Source: Fomes fomentarius
Lineage: Eukaryota; Basidiomycota; Agaricomycetes; Polyporales; Polyporaceae
Direction: 5' to 3'
Length of the DNA stretch: 64,000 bases
NCBI GenBank assembly: GCA_022606135.1
Contig: JABYQN010000002.1
Location: forward strand, 4,154,001 to 4,218,000
A program made the position numbers and the translations under genes. Shown here piece after piece: positions 43,293 through 54,554 of the stretch. The notes below the pieces were generated by a model. It was not told the origin of the DNA, searched no databases, and saw only the letters and a program-made list of their open reading frames with translations. Every line of letters begins with the position of its first letter. Within the stretch, counting starts at the first letter, position 1.

Positions 43293-45247
43293 ATGTCCGG
43301 CTCTCAACACTCCCCGCCGGCTAAGCGAGCCCGACTGATGCAGGTGACTTCCTATTCAACCCTCTTTCACCTCACCGTTCAGTGTTGGTTCAGGAATGGA
43401 CACCATGCGACAGTCCCGCGTGGCAGGCATTCCATCAACAATGGTGGGGGCGAGATTTCTATACAGAAGACGAGGTTGTGAACGTGCCCTCCTTAACGAT
43501 CTGGAGAAATCTTTGCCTTCTGGGTGAGTCAAAGGGCTTGCTCCTTGTGCGGAAGGAGTACGCGGCCATGTATGCTCGACTTGTGGATGCTAGTCGTAGG
43601 AATTGGATGCCTCCGGGTGTCGTGGTAAGCGGTCAGCCGGGAATTGGTAGGTCTCTCTAGAGTCTTTTCTCTGATTCTGGAATGCAAGCGATGAATGACA
43701 GGTTGACCAGGGAAGTCGTACTTTGCCGTTTACGTCCTGCTTCGACGCCTGACGGATAAGGAACCCACTCTATTCAGCACGTCCAGTGGGACAACATTCC
43801 TGTTCGACGTTAGCGGCGTCAGGAAGAGACCCTCAAAGACGATAGATGCTTCCGACGTCTTCGAGTTGCTGGGCTTGAAAGATGAAGATGAAGCACGCAT
43901 CTGGTCTTTGATTGACCCAGGTCGGAAAGTCGAACCAATCAGGAATCGCCTCACCAACTTCGGCTTCTTCTATGCCGTGTTTGCCTCTCCGAACGAGACG
44001 CGTTATAAAGACCTGCTGAACAAGGACGGAGCACCGCTATGGATCATGTCTCCATGGGAGATTTCTGAACTTGTTCGATTGTACATGTGTTTTTCATCAC
44101 CACGCATTTCAACCACTCACGATCCCTTTTAGAATCAAAATATCGGAGGTATACCAGGCGTAGATCCCACGAACTGCTACACCGATGAGGACGCGGTCCA
44201 GCAACTCTGCTCTCTGTGTGGCCCGTGCCCCGCGCCATCCGTTTGTTCCTCCGGGACCCTGCACACTACGAACAGGCAGTGGTCTGGGAGATCCGCGGGC
44301 TGCACACAGTCGACAAACTCTTGACGCTCTTCCGAGTCTGTGATCGCGTTCGGCTTGACGAGTTCTCCGATACCCTCATTCTGGTGTCTAGGGTCAGACC
44401 CATCGACGTGAACTCGTCGCTGAATGACAAATACACCGTCCAGGCGAAAACCCGATTGATTCATCAGCTTCTAGTGGACAGGATCGTCAAGCTTTCGGTT
44501 GAGGAAGTGAAGGAGCTCCTCCGGCGCTGCGGAAATCTGGGGCCTGGAGCGGCCTCTTTTTTCAGGTCTCGTATTCGAGGCGATGGCCATCCTCTGTATG
44601 CGCGGAGCCGTTCCCGCCACCGGCGACGTCTTTGGTGGCCTCGTTCTCATGGACCCCAGTACCAGGTCCTGCTGTAAACTACCCGCATGGGTTCTCCTAC
44701 AAGCCCGAGAAGGCGACCGCCACCCTTGCCGTGAGCGATCGGGCGTTGACGTTGTCGCAGGAAGTCGACCCATCGCCGCTGAATCCTTCGGCGACACGCT
44801 ACGTGCCATTGTGTCCGACCGAATGTCTCGTGCAAGTCAGGTATGCGAAGGTGGCAGACATCGCAAACATCATGGAGGGGATGTACGTTCCTGAGCCTGC
44901 GTCCAATGATGCGTTATTCGACGCGTTCTATGTGGACGAGAACGAGAACGAGAACCACGAGTGCAGTGTCGTTTGGATCTTCCAAGTGAGTCGGTCGCAA
45001 TCACGGTGGTGCCCAGTCCGGCTTCGCAACGGTCGAGGCGATTCGCGCAAAGGTGGAGACGGCGCGACCCGGCAAGCGGGTGGAGGTCAAGTACGTGCTG
45101 GTCGTGCCGTACCACGAGAAATGGGCAGTGTGGTGGGATATGGCGGATGGGTTCTCAAAGGTCCCAGGCGAAGTCTACGTACAGTTCCTCCGTGTCCAGG
45201 GTAGTGCTCCGCACGTTCATTTCGACCTGGACCTCATCGTCCGGTAA
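43293..45247 (+). pseudogene. Crinkler/RHS-like P-loop NTPase, interrupted by frame slips
   Basis: The ATG at 43293 sits in a good context (ccaccatg) and opens a basic leader (SPPAKRARLMQ), then splices to EWTPCDSPAWQAFHQQWWGR. A second splice completes a Walker A motif (SGQPGIGKSYF). Blocks WMPPGVVVSGQPG, WIMSPWEISEL and VKYVLVVPYHEKW match a widespread Agaricomycete family related to CRN effectors and RHS proteins, whose role in free-living fungi is unsettled (self/non-self recognition or selfish elements have been proposed). The frame breaks at about 44215 (before the PRAIRLFLRDPAHYEQAVVW block), at about 44640-44670 (after the FEAMAILCMRGAVPATGDVF block) and at about 44995 before a HGGAQSGF block. 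So it is either a pseudogene or carries assembly indels. Length, were it whole, would be about 580 residues. Confidence 0.65.
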
Positions 45248-45693
45248 GTGTGCAACCCTGTCTAACTCCGGGGACATCGGTACGCTGACCACCAGTCAAA
45301 AGCGGGAGCACCTAGGGGCGCAAGCATAGCTCGGTATGAGTGCATTAAGCGGAATATATACGTTGCAAGCGCGTGATAAAGATACTGTTATAGGGCACCC
45401 TACGATAGCGATGAGAGCTTCCAGACTCGGACATATGGAAAGTGATAGAGAGTCGATAAGGGTAGTTGTAAGGAAAAGCAAGTACATAGGCAGCTGAGGG
45501 CACCTCTACCGTTTACAGACATGTCGGGATGTAGGATGGGGGGAGCAAGTGCGAAGATGTGAAACCAGTATACAAGGTGTAAAACAGATCTTGTGGTCAG
45601 TCGTAGCGATGTCCCTCAGGCAGTGACGACCATGAGCAGAACTTCAGTCTCAGAACCGAGCGCTGAGCGCAGAGCGAGATAACCAGCGCCAGT
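45248..45693. other. Intergenic between convergent genes
   Basis: This separates the P-loop gene (+) from the 3' end of the deubiquitinase gene (-). No gene was seen. Confidence 0.45.
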
Positions 45694-48600
45694 TCACCGC
45701 TGGCCAAATGCCGACGGCGGTCCCTCTCTCTGCTCCTTGCTCTCTTTCTCCTTCTCCTTCTCCTTCCGCCCGAGCCCGAGCATCGGCGCCGTGAAGCTCA
45801 ACTTCTTCGTCGCCCGCTTCCAATTGTTCGCCGCCACTGCCGCAGCCGCACTCGCGCTGCCCTCCTTCCCGTCGCGGTCCCGGTCCCGGTCCCGGTCCTT
45901 CGCGCTGCCTGTACTGCTGCTGCTATGGCTCGGTACCACCGGGGTGTCTCCAATGCCCCCTCCACCGGTCCCGCCATACGACAGCGAAGGAGCGAAGAAC
46001 GACGTGTGCGACTGCACTTGGCTCGAAGGTAAGGGGCTTGAGCGTGATTGGGGGAGACGAGCAGGCACAGGATGACTATGATGCGAGTGCGCCTGGGAGC
46101 CATGCGACAGCCGCGATCCAGAGCGGGATATCCGGGCGGGGGTCGTCGACGACGACCGTCTGCGACTCTCGCCATCGCCATCACTCGCACTCGCACTCGC
46201 GCTCGCGCTCGCGCTCGTGCTAGAGGCTGGAGGGTCGCTCAGCGTCGACGTCGACGGGTTGAGCGCGGACGCGTGTGCACTCGGCGGACGAGATCGCGTC
46301 CCCGCACTCTTCTCCGTCGCCGTCTCCGTCTCTTTCTCCTTGCCTTTCGCAGGCAGCTGGGGCACGGGCGGTGGCGCGAACAAGCTCTTCACCGTCCCGT
46401 TCGCCGCCCCCGTCGCGGGGACTATCGGGGACCCAGGAAGCGGCGGCAACGGCGGGGGCGCCACGACGCCCGAAGTCGGTCTCGCCCCATGTCCTCTCGA
46501 CCACGACGACAGCGACGAGCTCCCGCCGCCACCGCCGATTACAGCGCCCGCGGTAGACGGCCGTGGAGGCAGCCGCGCCTGCGCCGAGCTGCGTTTCTCT
46601 CTCTTCGTCCGCGACATCTCCGGTGACGATTTCTTATGCTGTGCTGTCGTTGGCGACAGCGGCGGTTCCGAGGCAGAGCCCGACGCCATCGGCGGGGGCA
46701 CGAGCGACGAAGAGTGCGAGGCGATCGCCGTCTCGGACTCGCGCCGGCCCAATGCAGGCCTCGGTGCGATGGGCGCCGCGTCCCTGTCCCCGCGCGAGCT
46801 CAGCTTTCTAAACCACCCGCTCGACTTCTTCTCCGGGAGCCGCTCCTTCGTCGGGGTGCTTGTGCCGTTCGGGAACGGGTGTCTCCCAGGGTTGGGCGAG
46901 GACGGTACCGAGGGCGCGCCTTCGTGCGTCTGGAAGCTCGTCGTGGTCGTCTCGACTGTCGACGCTGTAGACTGCGCTGTGCGTGGTCTTCGAGTGGATG
47001 GTGATGATGGTAGAGAAGGAAGCGATGCAAGGAGAGCAGCGGTGCTCGAGTCCGTCCCACTGCGCCGGTCCACCGTGCCATTACGCAGCCGCAGCGACGG
47101 TGTCGTACGGAGGGTGTGGAAGAGATTGCCGATCGAAAGATTATGGTGTGGTTGTGAGGGCGACGACGGGACAGCGGCTGGCACGACCGATGCGGGGATA
47201 TCGAGAGGTTGGAGGGAAGAGGGAGGGTGATTCGTGGGCAGCGACGTGGGTTGCGTCGACGGTGTAGACGGCATGGGCGAGTCACTCTTGTCTGAATACT
47301 CCGCGTCTTCTGTCAGTCCTGGTGGCACTGCAGGCGTCGGCGAGCTTGGTGCGTGCTCATGTTCACTCGGGTCGCCGGTCGCAGCACCGATGTCCGTTGC
47401 GGTGGATTCGACCGGGGGTGGGGTGGGAACCTTCAGGCCTAGTGCGGGAAGGTCGACGTCGACGGCCTGGTAGTACAACACATAGGCGGAACCACTGTTC
47501 GAGTCCCCAAAGTACTTCGGGATCTCAGACTCCTTCATTGTCGTGACACTGTCATCATCGAAGAGCATCCAAGCCCCGCGTGCCTTGATGATGGTGACAT
47601 AATGCCCATGATGAGGTCCGCTGGTGATCAGGGGTCACTGGCGAACTTAGCTTGAGCACGAGAGAACACGTACGTTCCGATATGGACGACAATCGCGAAG
47701 AGCTCGTATAGTCGGTCCGGATCCTCCGCATCGTCGACGGTGTTAAACAGCCGGAGCTGGAGCGGGAACGCGACACGGTATGCTAGCTTGATGTACTTGC
47801 CGACGTCCTCCTGGTACTTGAAGCGCTTCAAGTGTAGCGCAAGGATGTTCGGCAGCTTCTTAATCTTCATCCTGCAATTACGTCAGCGGTATGTATATAG
47901 CATGCAATTACAACCCGTACCTCTTCTCCGCCTCTTGCAGGTCGCAACACGAGTCGCAGAAGAACTTGTTCTTCTGGCACAGCATCTCGCTCGCACTAAA
48001 CTGCCGCAGACACGCAGTCACCGACGAGTTCTGTTCGATATCGATCGAAAGGTCGAGGAACGACTCGTCACGAGAGGATACGGTCTCACACGTCAAGCAA
48101 CGCGTCTCGCTCGTCAGCACTCCTTCGAATAGTCGATGTACGATAGTCGAATGGAAATGTGTCGCCTGCGCCGTGGACGTCGACGCGGCTGGCTGTGTTG
48201 ACAGAGTGGCAATCGACGTAGACACTAGATCCGAGCGCTCAGAGGTCAGCAGGAGACTCGCATCAAGTAGGGTACTCACAGTCTTCACCAGACTTGCCTG
48301 CACCGTTTGCGGTCGGCTGCCTGCGGCCATCCTCCTCGATATCTTCCACAACCCTGTTCAACAGGTAGTTAAGGAACTCGTGCGCGTCCTGGTGCATCGA
48401 GCCGCGGAAGAGCTCGTTGAGCTCTTTGAGCTTGTCGATGAACGCGCGCGGCGCCACCGTGCCCTTGTCGGCGGGGTTTCTGCTGATATGCAGGAACAGC
48501 GAACGGAGTGCGGACAAGAGGGTGGGCGGTGAGGGTGGTATGGGGATGGCGGGAGGCGCATTTGGACGTGTGTGTGAGGGCTCGGAGACGGAGTGCTGGC

Positions 48601-49843
48601 GCTGGGGCTTCTTGCGCGAGTTGATGGTGGATTGAGGTGGTAGGGGAGCTGGAGCGGGAGGCGGTGGAGGGAGGAGGGGAACGTCGGGGACAGAGGGGTC
48701 GGGATATTGGAGAAGGAGTTCGCGGAATGGACCACAGAAGTAGAGAGCTTGGAGGACAGAATTGGCATAACTGGCAGTGACGTGCATCAGTGACGATGAT
48801 AACAGATAGGCAGCAAGCTCATTCCAAGAAGCAGGGTTTGATCTCTGGCACTCTGTCGCACGGCGGGTCTCAGGAGCGCTTTCGGGGGACGGGTCAGGGA
48901 GCGTACTTGAGGCGTTGCTCATAGCCCAGGGGCATCAGTCGTGGATTTCAGCACAGATACGGGCATCACTGCTACGACTCATGTGACTGCATCACAGCGG
49001 TTCATTCCCAGGACCGGCGAACATGCATGGTTCGAGACAGCGATAGCGGCACGACGCAGCGCGAGGCGCCACAGTGACTCAAGGAAGAGCAGTAGCACCG
49101 TTCGCAAAAGAGGGGAAGAGAAGACGCGTAGAGTGCACCACCTGCTCATGCATACGAAAACTGCATCACAACGGTTCGTTCCCCAAACCGGCGAACATGC
49201 ACGGCCTGAGAGAGCACGACAGCAGCACAATGCAGCGCGAGGCGCAACAGTAACGCAAGGACAGTACCACATCCGGAGATGAGGGGGAGGGAAGATACGG
49301 ACGTGTAGAACACACCGCCTTTCAATGCATGTGAGCTCGGGCGAGATTCGCCCAGTCCGCAACAGTCTGTTCTTCATCCCGATAATCCTCTTTGACGACG
49401 CCAGCCCCGACCGCGTGGAACGTGTAGTGAGGGGATGGTGGTAGACGCCACATTTGCTCGACCTCCAGTCCTCGCGATCGACAGGTGTATCCCAGTAGCC
49501 TAACACCGCTAGACGGTGAGGAGACCAGGTTCGGATGCAGCCCCTCGGGGCTGGATATAGCTTAGCGATGATGAGGGTGCCGTAATGCGACGGCCAGGGA
49601 GGTAGAGTGTGGAACCGAGCGAGGCGGATAGATGGCACGACGAAAGCTGAAGGACTCACCAAGTATTGCCAAACTACATCGAATGAGCAGAGGCGTGGAA
49701 TGAAGAATGAGTCGACTCACGTTCTCGAGACCAAAGAGTTTGGCGTCTGCGGTTGAGACGATGGGCGGTTGGTCTGGGACGACGGGGGCGGGGGTGGCGG
49801 GAGATTGGGTAGTTCCGAATGGGTTCCATTTTCCAATGGCCAT
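45694..49843 (-). CDS. creB: Ubiquitin-specific protease, CreB / USP12-46 / Ubp9-13 type
   Basis: This is a cysteine deubiquitinase; the Aspergillus homologue CreB works in carbon catabolite regulation with a WD40 partner. Exon 1 (49721-49843) reads [15 protein letters not shown]...KLFGLEN. A 14-nt microexon (49660-49673) encodes FGNT plus the first two bases of the catalytic Cys codon. An 889-nt intron (48771-49659) follows; exon 3 supplies the last base and [20 protein letters not shown]. Further blocks are [60 protein letters not shown] and the His box [21 protein letters not shown] zinc knuckle (CDSCC) is visible. Beyond the catalytic domain lies about 550 residues of Ser/Pro-rich disorder with Ala-Ser and Arg-Asp dipeptide runs, ending PPSAFGQR. 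About 1,050 residues; all active-site parts are present. Confidence 0.88.
48987..49334. repeat. Two-copy tandem repeat (period 174 bp) inside the deubiquitinase intron
   Basis: Units start at 48987 and 49161 with ctgcatcaca-cggttc-ttcc, share ccggcgaacatgca, then cgacagcg/cgacagca and cagcgcgaggcg-cacagt, and end with gaggg-gaagagaagac / gaggggaggga-agatac. Similarity is roughly 75-80 percent by eye. The unit is not seen elsewhere in the window. Confidence 0.7.
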
Positions 49844-50419
49844 GCTGCTCGCAAAGTCTCGAGCAGGGCGGCGGCGGGGAGCCAGGACGGGAGAGGAGAA
49901 GAAGGAGGCGGTAGAAGGCAAACGACGTCGAGTGCGCGGAGTTGAGTAGAGAACGCAAGTCCAGCTGACGCCTGCGGCCTCCGCGCCGCTCATCCGCCAG
50001 GCACACTCTCGCTTAGAGCAATTCTCGATTACATGTCGCCTCTTCCTCCACGCCCAACCGCTGTCCATCGATGTCTCTCCGCGTTCAAGGAAGCCAGCGA
50101 AGGCGTTCACTCTCTCAGCTCTCTCTCGACTCTCAGTTGCGGAGAGCAGCGATTATCACTCACGTGCCTGGTGCCTGCCCATCAACTTTGTACCAGATGG
50201 GAAGATCGCACACACAGCATCGCTTTAGAGCATCCCCACTCCTCCGACATGTTCGGATCCCGCAAAAGCGGCCAACAAACGACGGTATTTGCTGAATTCT
50301 TTCTGGTGGCGGGTATGGTACATAGTCCAGCACAAGTAACAGTAATATTCATAGCTTTGTCGATCGATTTTCGGAGAGTCGAGCGAATCAATTATAGCCT
50401 TTCTGGTATTTGATACTAG
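49844..50419. other. Intergenic
   Basis: This holds the promoter of the deubiquitinase gene. Purine-rich stretches are present near 49.86-49.92 kb. No gene was seen. Confidence 0.45.
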
Positions 50420-50966
50420 GTGTCTCCAGGAGGGAGTACCCACATGTACTTACGCTCGGCGACACCGCTGTTCTAACGTTGTGGTCGAGCTCGTCACATA
50501 TGAACTCTTGCTCCGTCTTCAATGTCAACGCCATGCTCACGAATACAAATGGTTCTCTCCGATAACCATGAACGTTTCACTCATCGCATTCCAGAATCAG
50601 AAAAGACTCAAGAGAGACGTACCATTTCCCGGCTGCCCGGTTATCACAACACCCTGAGGCATCCACTTCCTACCAGCATTGGCAAGTCGAGTATACATGG
50701 CCGCGTATTCCTTCCGCACAAAAAGCAAGCCCTCTGAATCACCCAGAAGGCAAAGATCTGTCCAGGTCTGTGCGGAGGCCACGTTCACAACGTCGTCGTT
50801 CGTGTCGAAATCTCGTCCCACCATCGTTGATGGAAGACCTTCCACGCGGGACTGTCGTATTGTGTCCATTCCTAAACCAACAGTGCGTGAAGTGAAAGAA
50901 GGTTGAATAGGGAGTCACCTGCATCAGTCGGGCTCACTTAACCGGCGGAGAGGAGTGTTAGGACAT
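50420..50966 (-). pseudogene. Deletion derivative of the P-loop gene (right arm)
   Basis: The minus strand matches the start of the gene at 43293 (ccaccatgtcc, then the basic leader) but carries two in-frame stops in the leader (TAA, and TGA where the intact copy has CGA). The next exon is open to 50623 (VVNVASAQTWTDLCLLGDSE; GLLFVRKEYAAMYTRL; GVVITGQPGNG), ending at the same splice donor. Instead of the rest of the gene it then runs into about 180 bp matching the 3' flank seen at about 42880-43150 (atggttatcggagagaac). The whole body between first exons and 3' flank is gone. Confidence 0.75.
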
Positions 50967-51847
50967 GGTGGGAAAGCGTTCGAGCCGAATCCGGAAATTG
51001 GTAAGCGCGTCACCCAATCTCGAAGTTCGACCGGTGGCGGAACTTTGCTAGCCACTTTGACTTGAGTTCTTGACTTTGTTACCCTGCTGCATCCTTCATG
51101 CTTTCTCCCAAACAGATACCCTCCTCTCGCGACACCGTGACATGCGCTCGCTTGTGTGCCGCAATCCAGTTTCGCCGCCTCACACCGACTCTCGGGCCCT
51201 CGTCTCGTACAACAAACTGGGACTTATCGTGAGCAATTGCGGATGAGGCTGCAGTACGTCGCACTATGATACGTGAACGCGGTTCGCACGTGCCATCGTG
51301 CGGCCTTATCCTTTCTGTTTGCAATGTTCTCGCCTCGGCACTGCGATACTAAGTGTGAGGAGTCCTAAGGGGCGTACTCCAAAGCTACCAGAGAAAGCGA
51401 CTGTATGACGTTGTGTTTCCCGCTGTGGTATCCACAGCAATACCACTATCCGAGCCTCAGCGTGAATCCCTCGGAAGACCCTTTCTATTTTGATATATCC
51501 GAGCCGTTCTACCATGACGCCGGCTTCATCCTTATTTCGATCCAGACTCGGATCAGGCCATCGGGCGACTGAATTATAACGCTTCACGCCGGATATGCAG
51601 GATTCCAATACGGCCCAATCCTCTTGTAGGCTATGGTTTGTCCGCCATTCCGCTCTGGTATCGGCAACGCCGACTTCACCTCAATGTCATCATTATCTCC
51701 TAAACCACACACAGAAGACCGGTACAATATTTACCGGCTGAGAACTCAACTACGTCAATAAAAGCAAGGATACCGGTACACATTCTCTAGACGATCCTCC
51801 AGCCTCCCCCCCACACCTTACACCTCCGAACGCATCCCAGACTCGAA
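50967..51847. other. Right-arm spacer with repeat blocks
   Basis: This contains the repeat block at 51089-51530 and sequence up to the TM-plus-Ser/Pro gene that matches the left arm in inverted order (cattccgctctggtatcggc; ctaaaccacacacagaagac). No intact gene. Confidence 0.5.
51089..51530 (+). repeat. Repeat block, copy 2 of 3, fused to a methylcrotonyl-CoA carboxylase 5' relic
   Basis: Bases 51089-51220 resemble 60345-60480, the start of the carboxylase gene: ctgctgcatcct, a conserved atgct, ctctcgcgaca, cgcctcacacc-actctc and tctcgtacaa-aa. From about 51225 the sequence instead matches 63710 onward, downstream of that gene (atc-tgagc-attg-ggatgagg, then gctgcagtac). The roughly 3.2 kb carboxylase body is missing between the two parts. 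Confidence 0.65.
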
Positions 51848-52802
51848 ATGGATTTCGAAGAAAAGATGGTGAGTCTTCTCCCATCAACATCGGCGACGAC
51901 GTTCTGAGTTTCGTCCGCAGTCCATCACATTCTTCGTCGTGGGGTGTTGCTTGGGATTCGGGGCCTGTAGTTTGAAGAGGGTTCAAGAGCTCGCACGAGA
52001 GCGCGAGGCAATGAAACCCACGGACCCGACCGCGCTCACAACATCGACGCCTGACCCCTCAGTGTCTCCACCAATCCAAGCCACTTTGGAGGTCACTGAG
52101 GACCTCACGGCGAACTCTATCCCTCCACCCTCCCCTACTCCTCACAGCTCCCTCCCAGAGCTGACGGCGCGCACACCGTTGAACTCGCCCAGCCCGAACG
52201 CGACGCGCAAGACCAAGAGACATTCTAAATCGGCGCGGGTAATGCAGGTGTCCAACCCCAGTGTCGAAATTCCCGAGGAGGACTTCCTGAAATGGGCTGT
52301 CCCGGACGTTTTCATCCCGGTCAAGACCTGTCCTGGAGAGGAGAACATGTCCGTGCCGGGGAGCGCCCTCACCCCTCCCACTTCCTCACGCCCACGGGTA
52401 CATATCAATACAACAGTGCGCGTCAGGGAATTCCACTCGACTCTTCCTTCGATATCGGTTCGGCGACCGTCATCGTCTTCCCAAACGTCTTCACCGGTGC
52501 CTACCCCCGGCCCGTCTCCAGGCTCCTCCCCGCGTACTACGTCCTCTCACGACCTCCGATCGCCCGTCAAAACCCCCCGTCCCATCCTGAAGACACGATC
52601 TGGCGGACACGGCAAAGGCGACGGACCTCCACCAGCCCCGCCACCAGCCCATATACAGGCGTGTGATGCGGAGCGGGGTCGGAGGACGCGTGCGGCACTG
52701 AAACGGCAAGCATCAGCGCTTGGCGCATCCCGCAATGTGCGCCGAGCACTCGCTCCCCGGCGTGGTGTTGAGAGTGTATTCTTGAAGTCGCTGATACGGT
52801 AG
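51848..52802 (+). CDS. Single-pass membrane protein with long Ser/Pro/Thr-rich tail, right copy
   Basis: The ATG at 51848 gives MDFEEKM, spliced to SITFFVVGCCLGFGACSLKR (hydrophobic, Cys-containing segment), followed by VQELAREREAMKPTDPTAL and a disordered region. Shared blocks with the left copy: TLEVTEDLTANSIPP, DVFIPVKTCPGEE, RPILKTR, LKRQASALGASRNVRRAL. The internal duplication of the left copy is absent. It ends GVESVFLKSLIR at 52802. About 300 residues. A membrane anchor with a cytosolic or luminal disordered tail is inferred; function is unknown. Confidence 0.65.
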
Positions 52803-53453
52803 CGATACAGAGCGCAGGATGCCTGGTACCAGCCGTCGTCGATCTTACCTTCTTTGATGTCGATATGTGCCCCGGCCCCCAACATGTGGACCGCGTTGGT
52901 GTGGTACATTCGTAATTGCAAGGGCGTGTTCGGACTCTTTCTGTATGGACTATCACTGGTAGTTGATGATCCACACTATGGACGCTTAGTAGTATGAGAC
53001 TGGCGCGCTTTGCTTATATGTCTATGCTACTTCAATCGATAGTATCACTATCAGTACAGTATATTTAACCATGCTCTGGGCGTTTGATCTGTCCATCGGT
53101 CAGGTCGATTCGAGCGGTGAATATCCGTTGCTGGGTCCTCCAGTGTCAATGCCAGAGGGCCCCTCGCGTTCAGACACAATCTCGAGGACTCCATGCACAG
53201 TTAACGCTGAGCCTGTCCGGCAGGCCAGTGGAGAAACCACGCTGGACCCGAACAGTATTAGGTCTGTAGTGTTCTCCCAACATACGTAGCCAAGGCTATT
53301 CGTTCCGAAAATATCCAAAGTCCCAGTGCCATGAATCGTTGAAATGGAGGGTAGCGGTGGCTGTGCTTAGATTAGATAAGAAAACATATCTCTTAGCGCC
53401 AACGAGTTGAATACCGTTGTTACTTACTATGACGTACTTCTTCCTCAACCACA
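52803..53453. other. Spacer, matches left arm with a 2.4 kb gap
   Basis: The ends align with the left arm, but the block carrying the Cys-rich gene is absent at about 53.06-53.18 kb. No gene was seen. Confidence 0.45.
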
Positions 53454-54554
53454 ATGACTGGCGACGACCGCGCGGCACAAGGAACTTTCCAAGGCGTTTC
53501 TTCCAAACTCGCTCTGCCGGTGGAAACTATCGAAATTATAACTAGGAATGCTCTCGGCGACACTTCGTCCACCACCGAACGCGAACAGCTTTATGAGACC
53601 ATGAAGGCCGCCCATCCGCTACTTCATCACATCGTCCTCCACGAGCTCTGTCGGTTCCCTCTCATTGACTGCTCGCGTCTTAGTGAAGAGCAGGATCTCT
53701 ACAACAAGCTGGTCGCGGAATGTGCTGCGCTAGCAGGGGTGCACATTGACCACAACAACAAGAATGCCTTCCTCCAGTCCCTCTTTCGCGCCTCCCACGT
53801 CCACTTGCTCGTTGGAAGTGCCAGTGATGCGTTCGGCGTGCAACGCTTGCTTGAGCAGACTATACTCAACTCTACAGCCATCACCATCGACGCCGGGAGC
53901 GACCGTCTCGACCAGACCGTTCCGACCATCCTGATCCCCGTAATAACCAAGCACCCTGCTCTCACACGCATATATCTAGACTGCACCTGGGGCGACGGCG
54001 CGTACCGGGGTCTGCCAATGCGCGACTGGGATAAATCGTCAGCGTCGTCCGTCACCTCCCTCCGGCTCAGGTCGTATCCGCCATGCGCCTGCGGCAAGAG
54101 CCGCGTGGAAGAACAAGGGCACGACGCGACGTGCCTCTACACGCACCTCCTCCACTTCTTCCCCAACCTGCGCCACCTTCATATTGGCCACCCCATCTTC
54201 CTCAAAGAGCTCGATCCTCCGCACACACTCGAGACGCTCGTCCTCGAAGCGCCTCTCGCGCGGTATACGTATATCGCCTGCAGGGAGCCGTACAGTTCCC
54301 TCATCGGCTTCAATATCGCGTCAGCCTTGAAGCGCGGGTTCATGCGCTGGCCGTCCGCGACGGGCGGCGCACAGAAAAGAATCATCGTCCGCACGGGAGA
54401 GCAAGTGCCGTACGGGTGGGCAGCGGCACAGGCGGCGTGCAACCGATTCGGAGTGGGGCTGAAGAAGGTCGTCGTGTATACTATGCCCGTACAGTTTCAT
54501 CTGCCCGCCGGCAAGGTCATCGAATACGTACCGCAGCCAAACATTTGCCACTGA
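53454..54554 (+). CDS. F-box-like/LRR-like protein, right-arm copy (C-terminally shortened)
   Basis: This is a single exon of 366 codons starting MTGDDRAAQGTFQGVSSKLA. It is close to the left copy over the F-box region (TMKAAHPLLHHIVLHELCRF) and the Leu-rich part (LHFFPNLRHLHIGHPIFLKE). It diverges after HLPAGKVIEYVPQ: a small indel switches frame, giving PNICH and a stop. The DNA beyond still resembles the left-arm coding sequence (gagttgt-tg-gctttgcaga). It may still be functional, since the LRR-like part is whole. Confidence 0.7.
   Translation: MTGDDRAAQGTFQGVSSKLALPVETIEIITRNALGDTSSTTEREQLYETMKAAHPLLHHIVLHELCRFPLIDCSRLSEEQDLYNKLVAECAALAGVHIDHNNKNAFLQSLFRASHVHLLVGSASDAFGVQRLLEQTILNSTAITIDAGSDRLDQTVPTILIPVITKHPALTRIYLDCTWGDGAYRGLPMRDWDKSSASSVTSLRLRSYPPCACGKSRVEEQGHDATCLYTHLLHFFPNLRHLHIGHPIFLKELDPPHTLETLVLEAPLARYTYIACREPYSSLIGFNIASALKRGFMRWPSATGGAQKRIIVRTGEQVPYGWAAAQAACNRFGVGLKKVVVYTMPVQFHLPAGKVIEYVPQPNICH

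Noticed and set aside
46217..47230. Long plus-strand ORF (337 codons) opposite the deubiquitinase
   Set aside because: It mirrors the low-complexity Ser/Pro-rich coding region on the minus strand; composition alone explains it.
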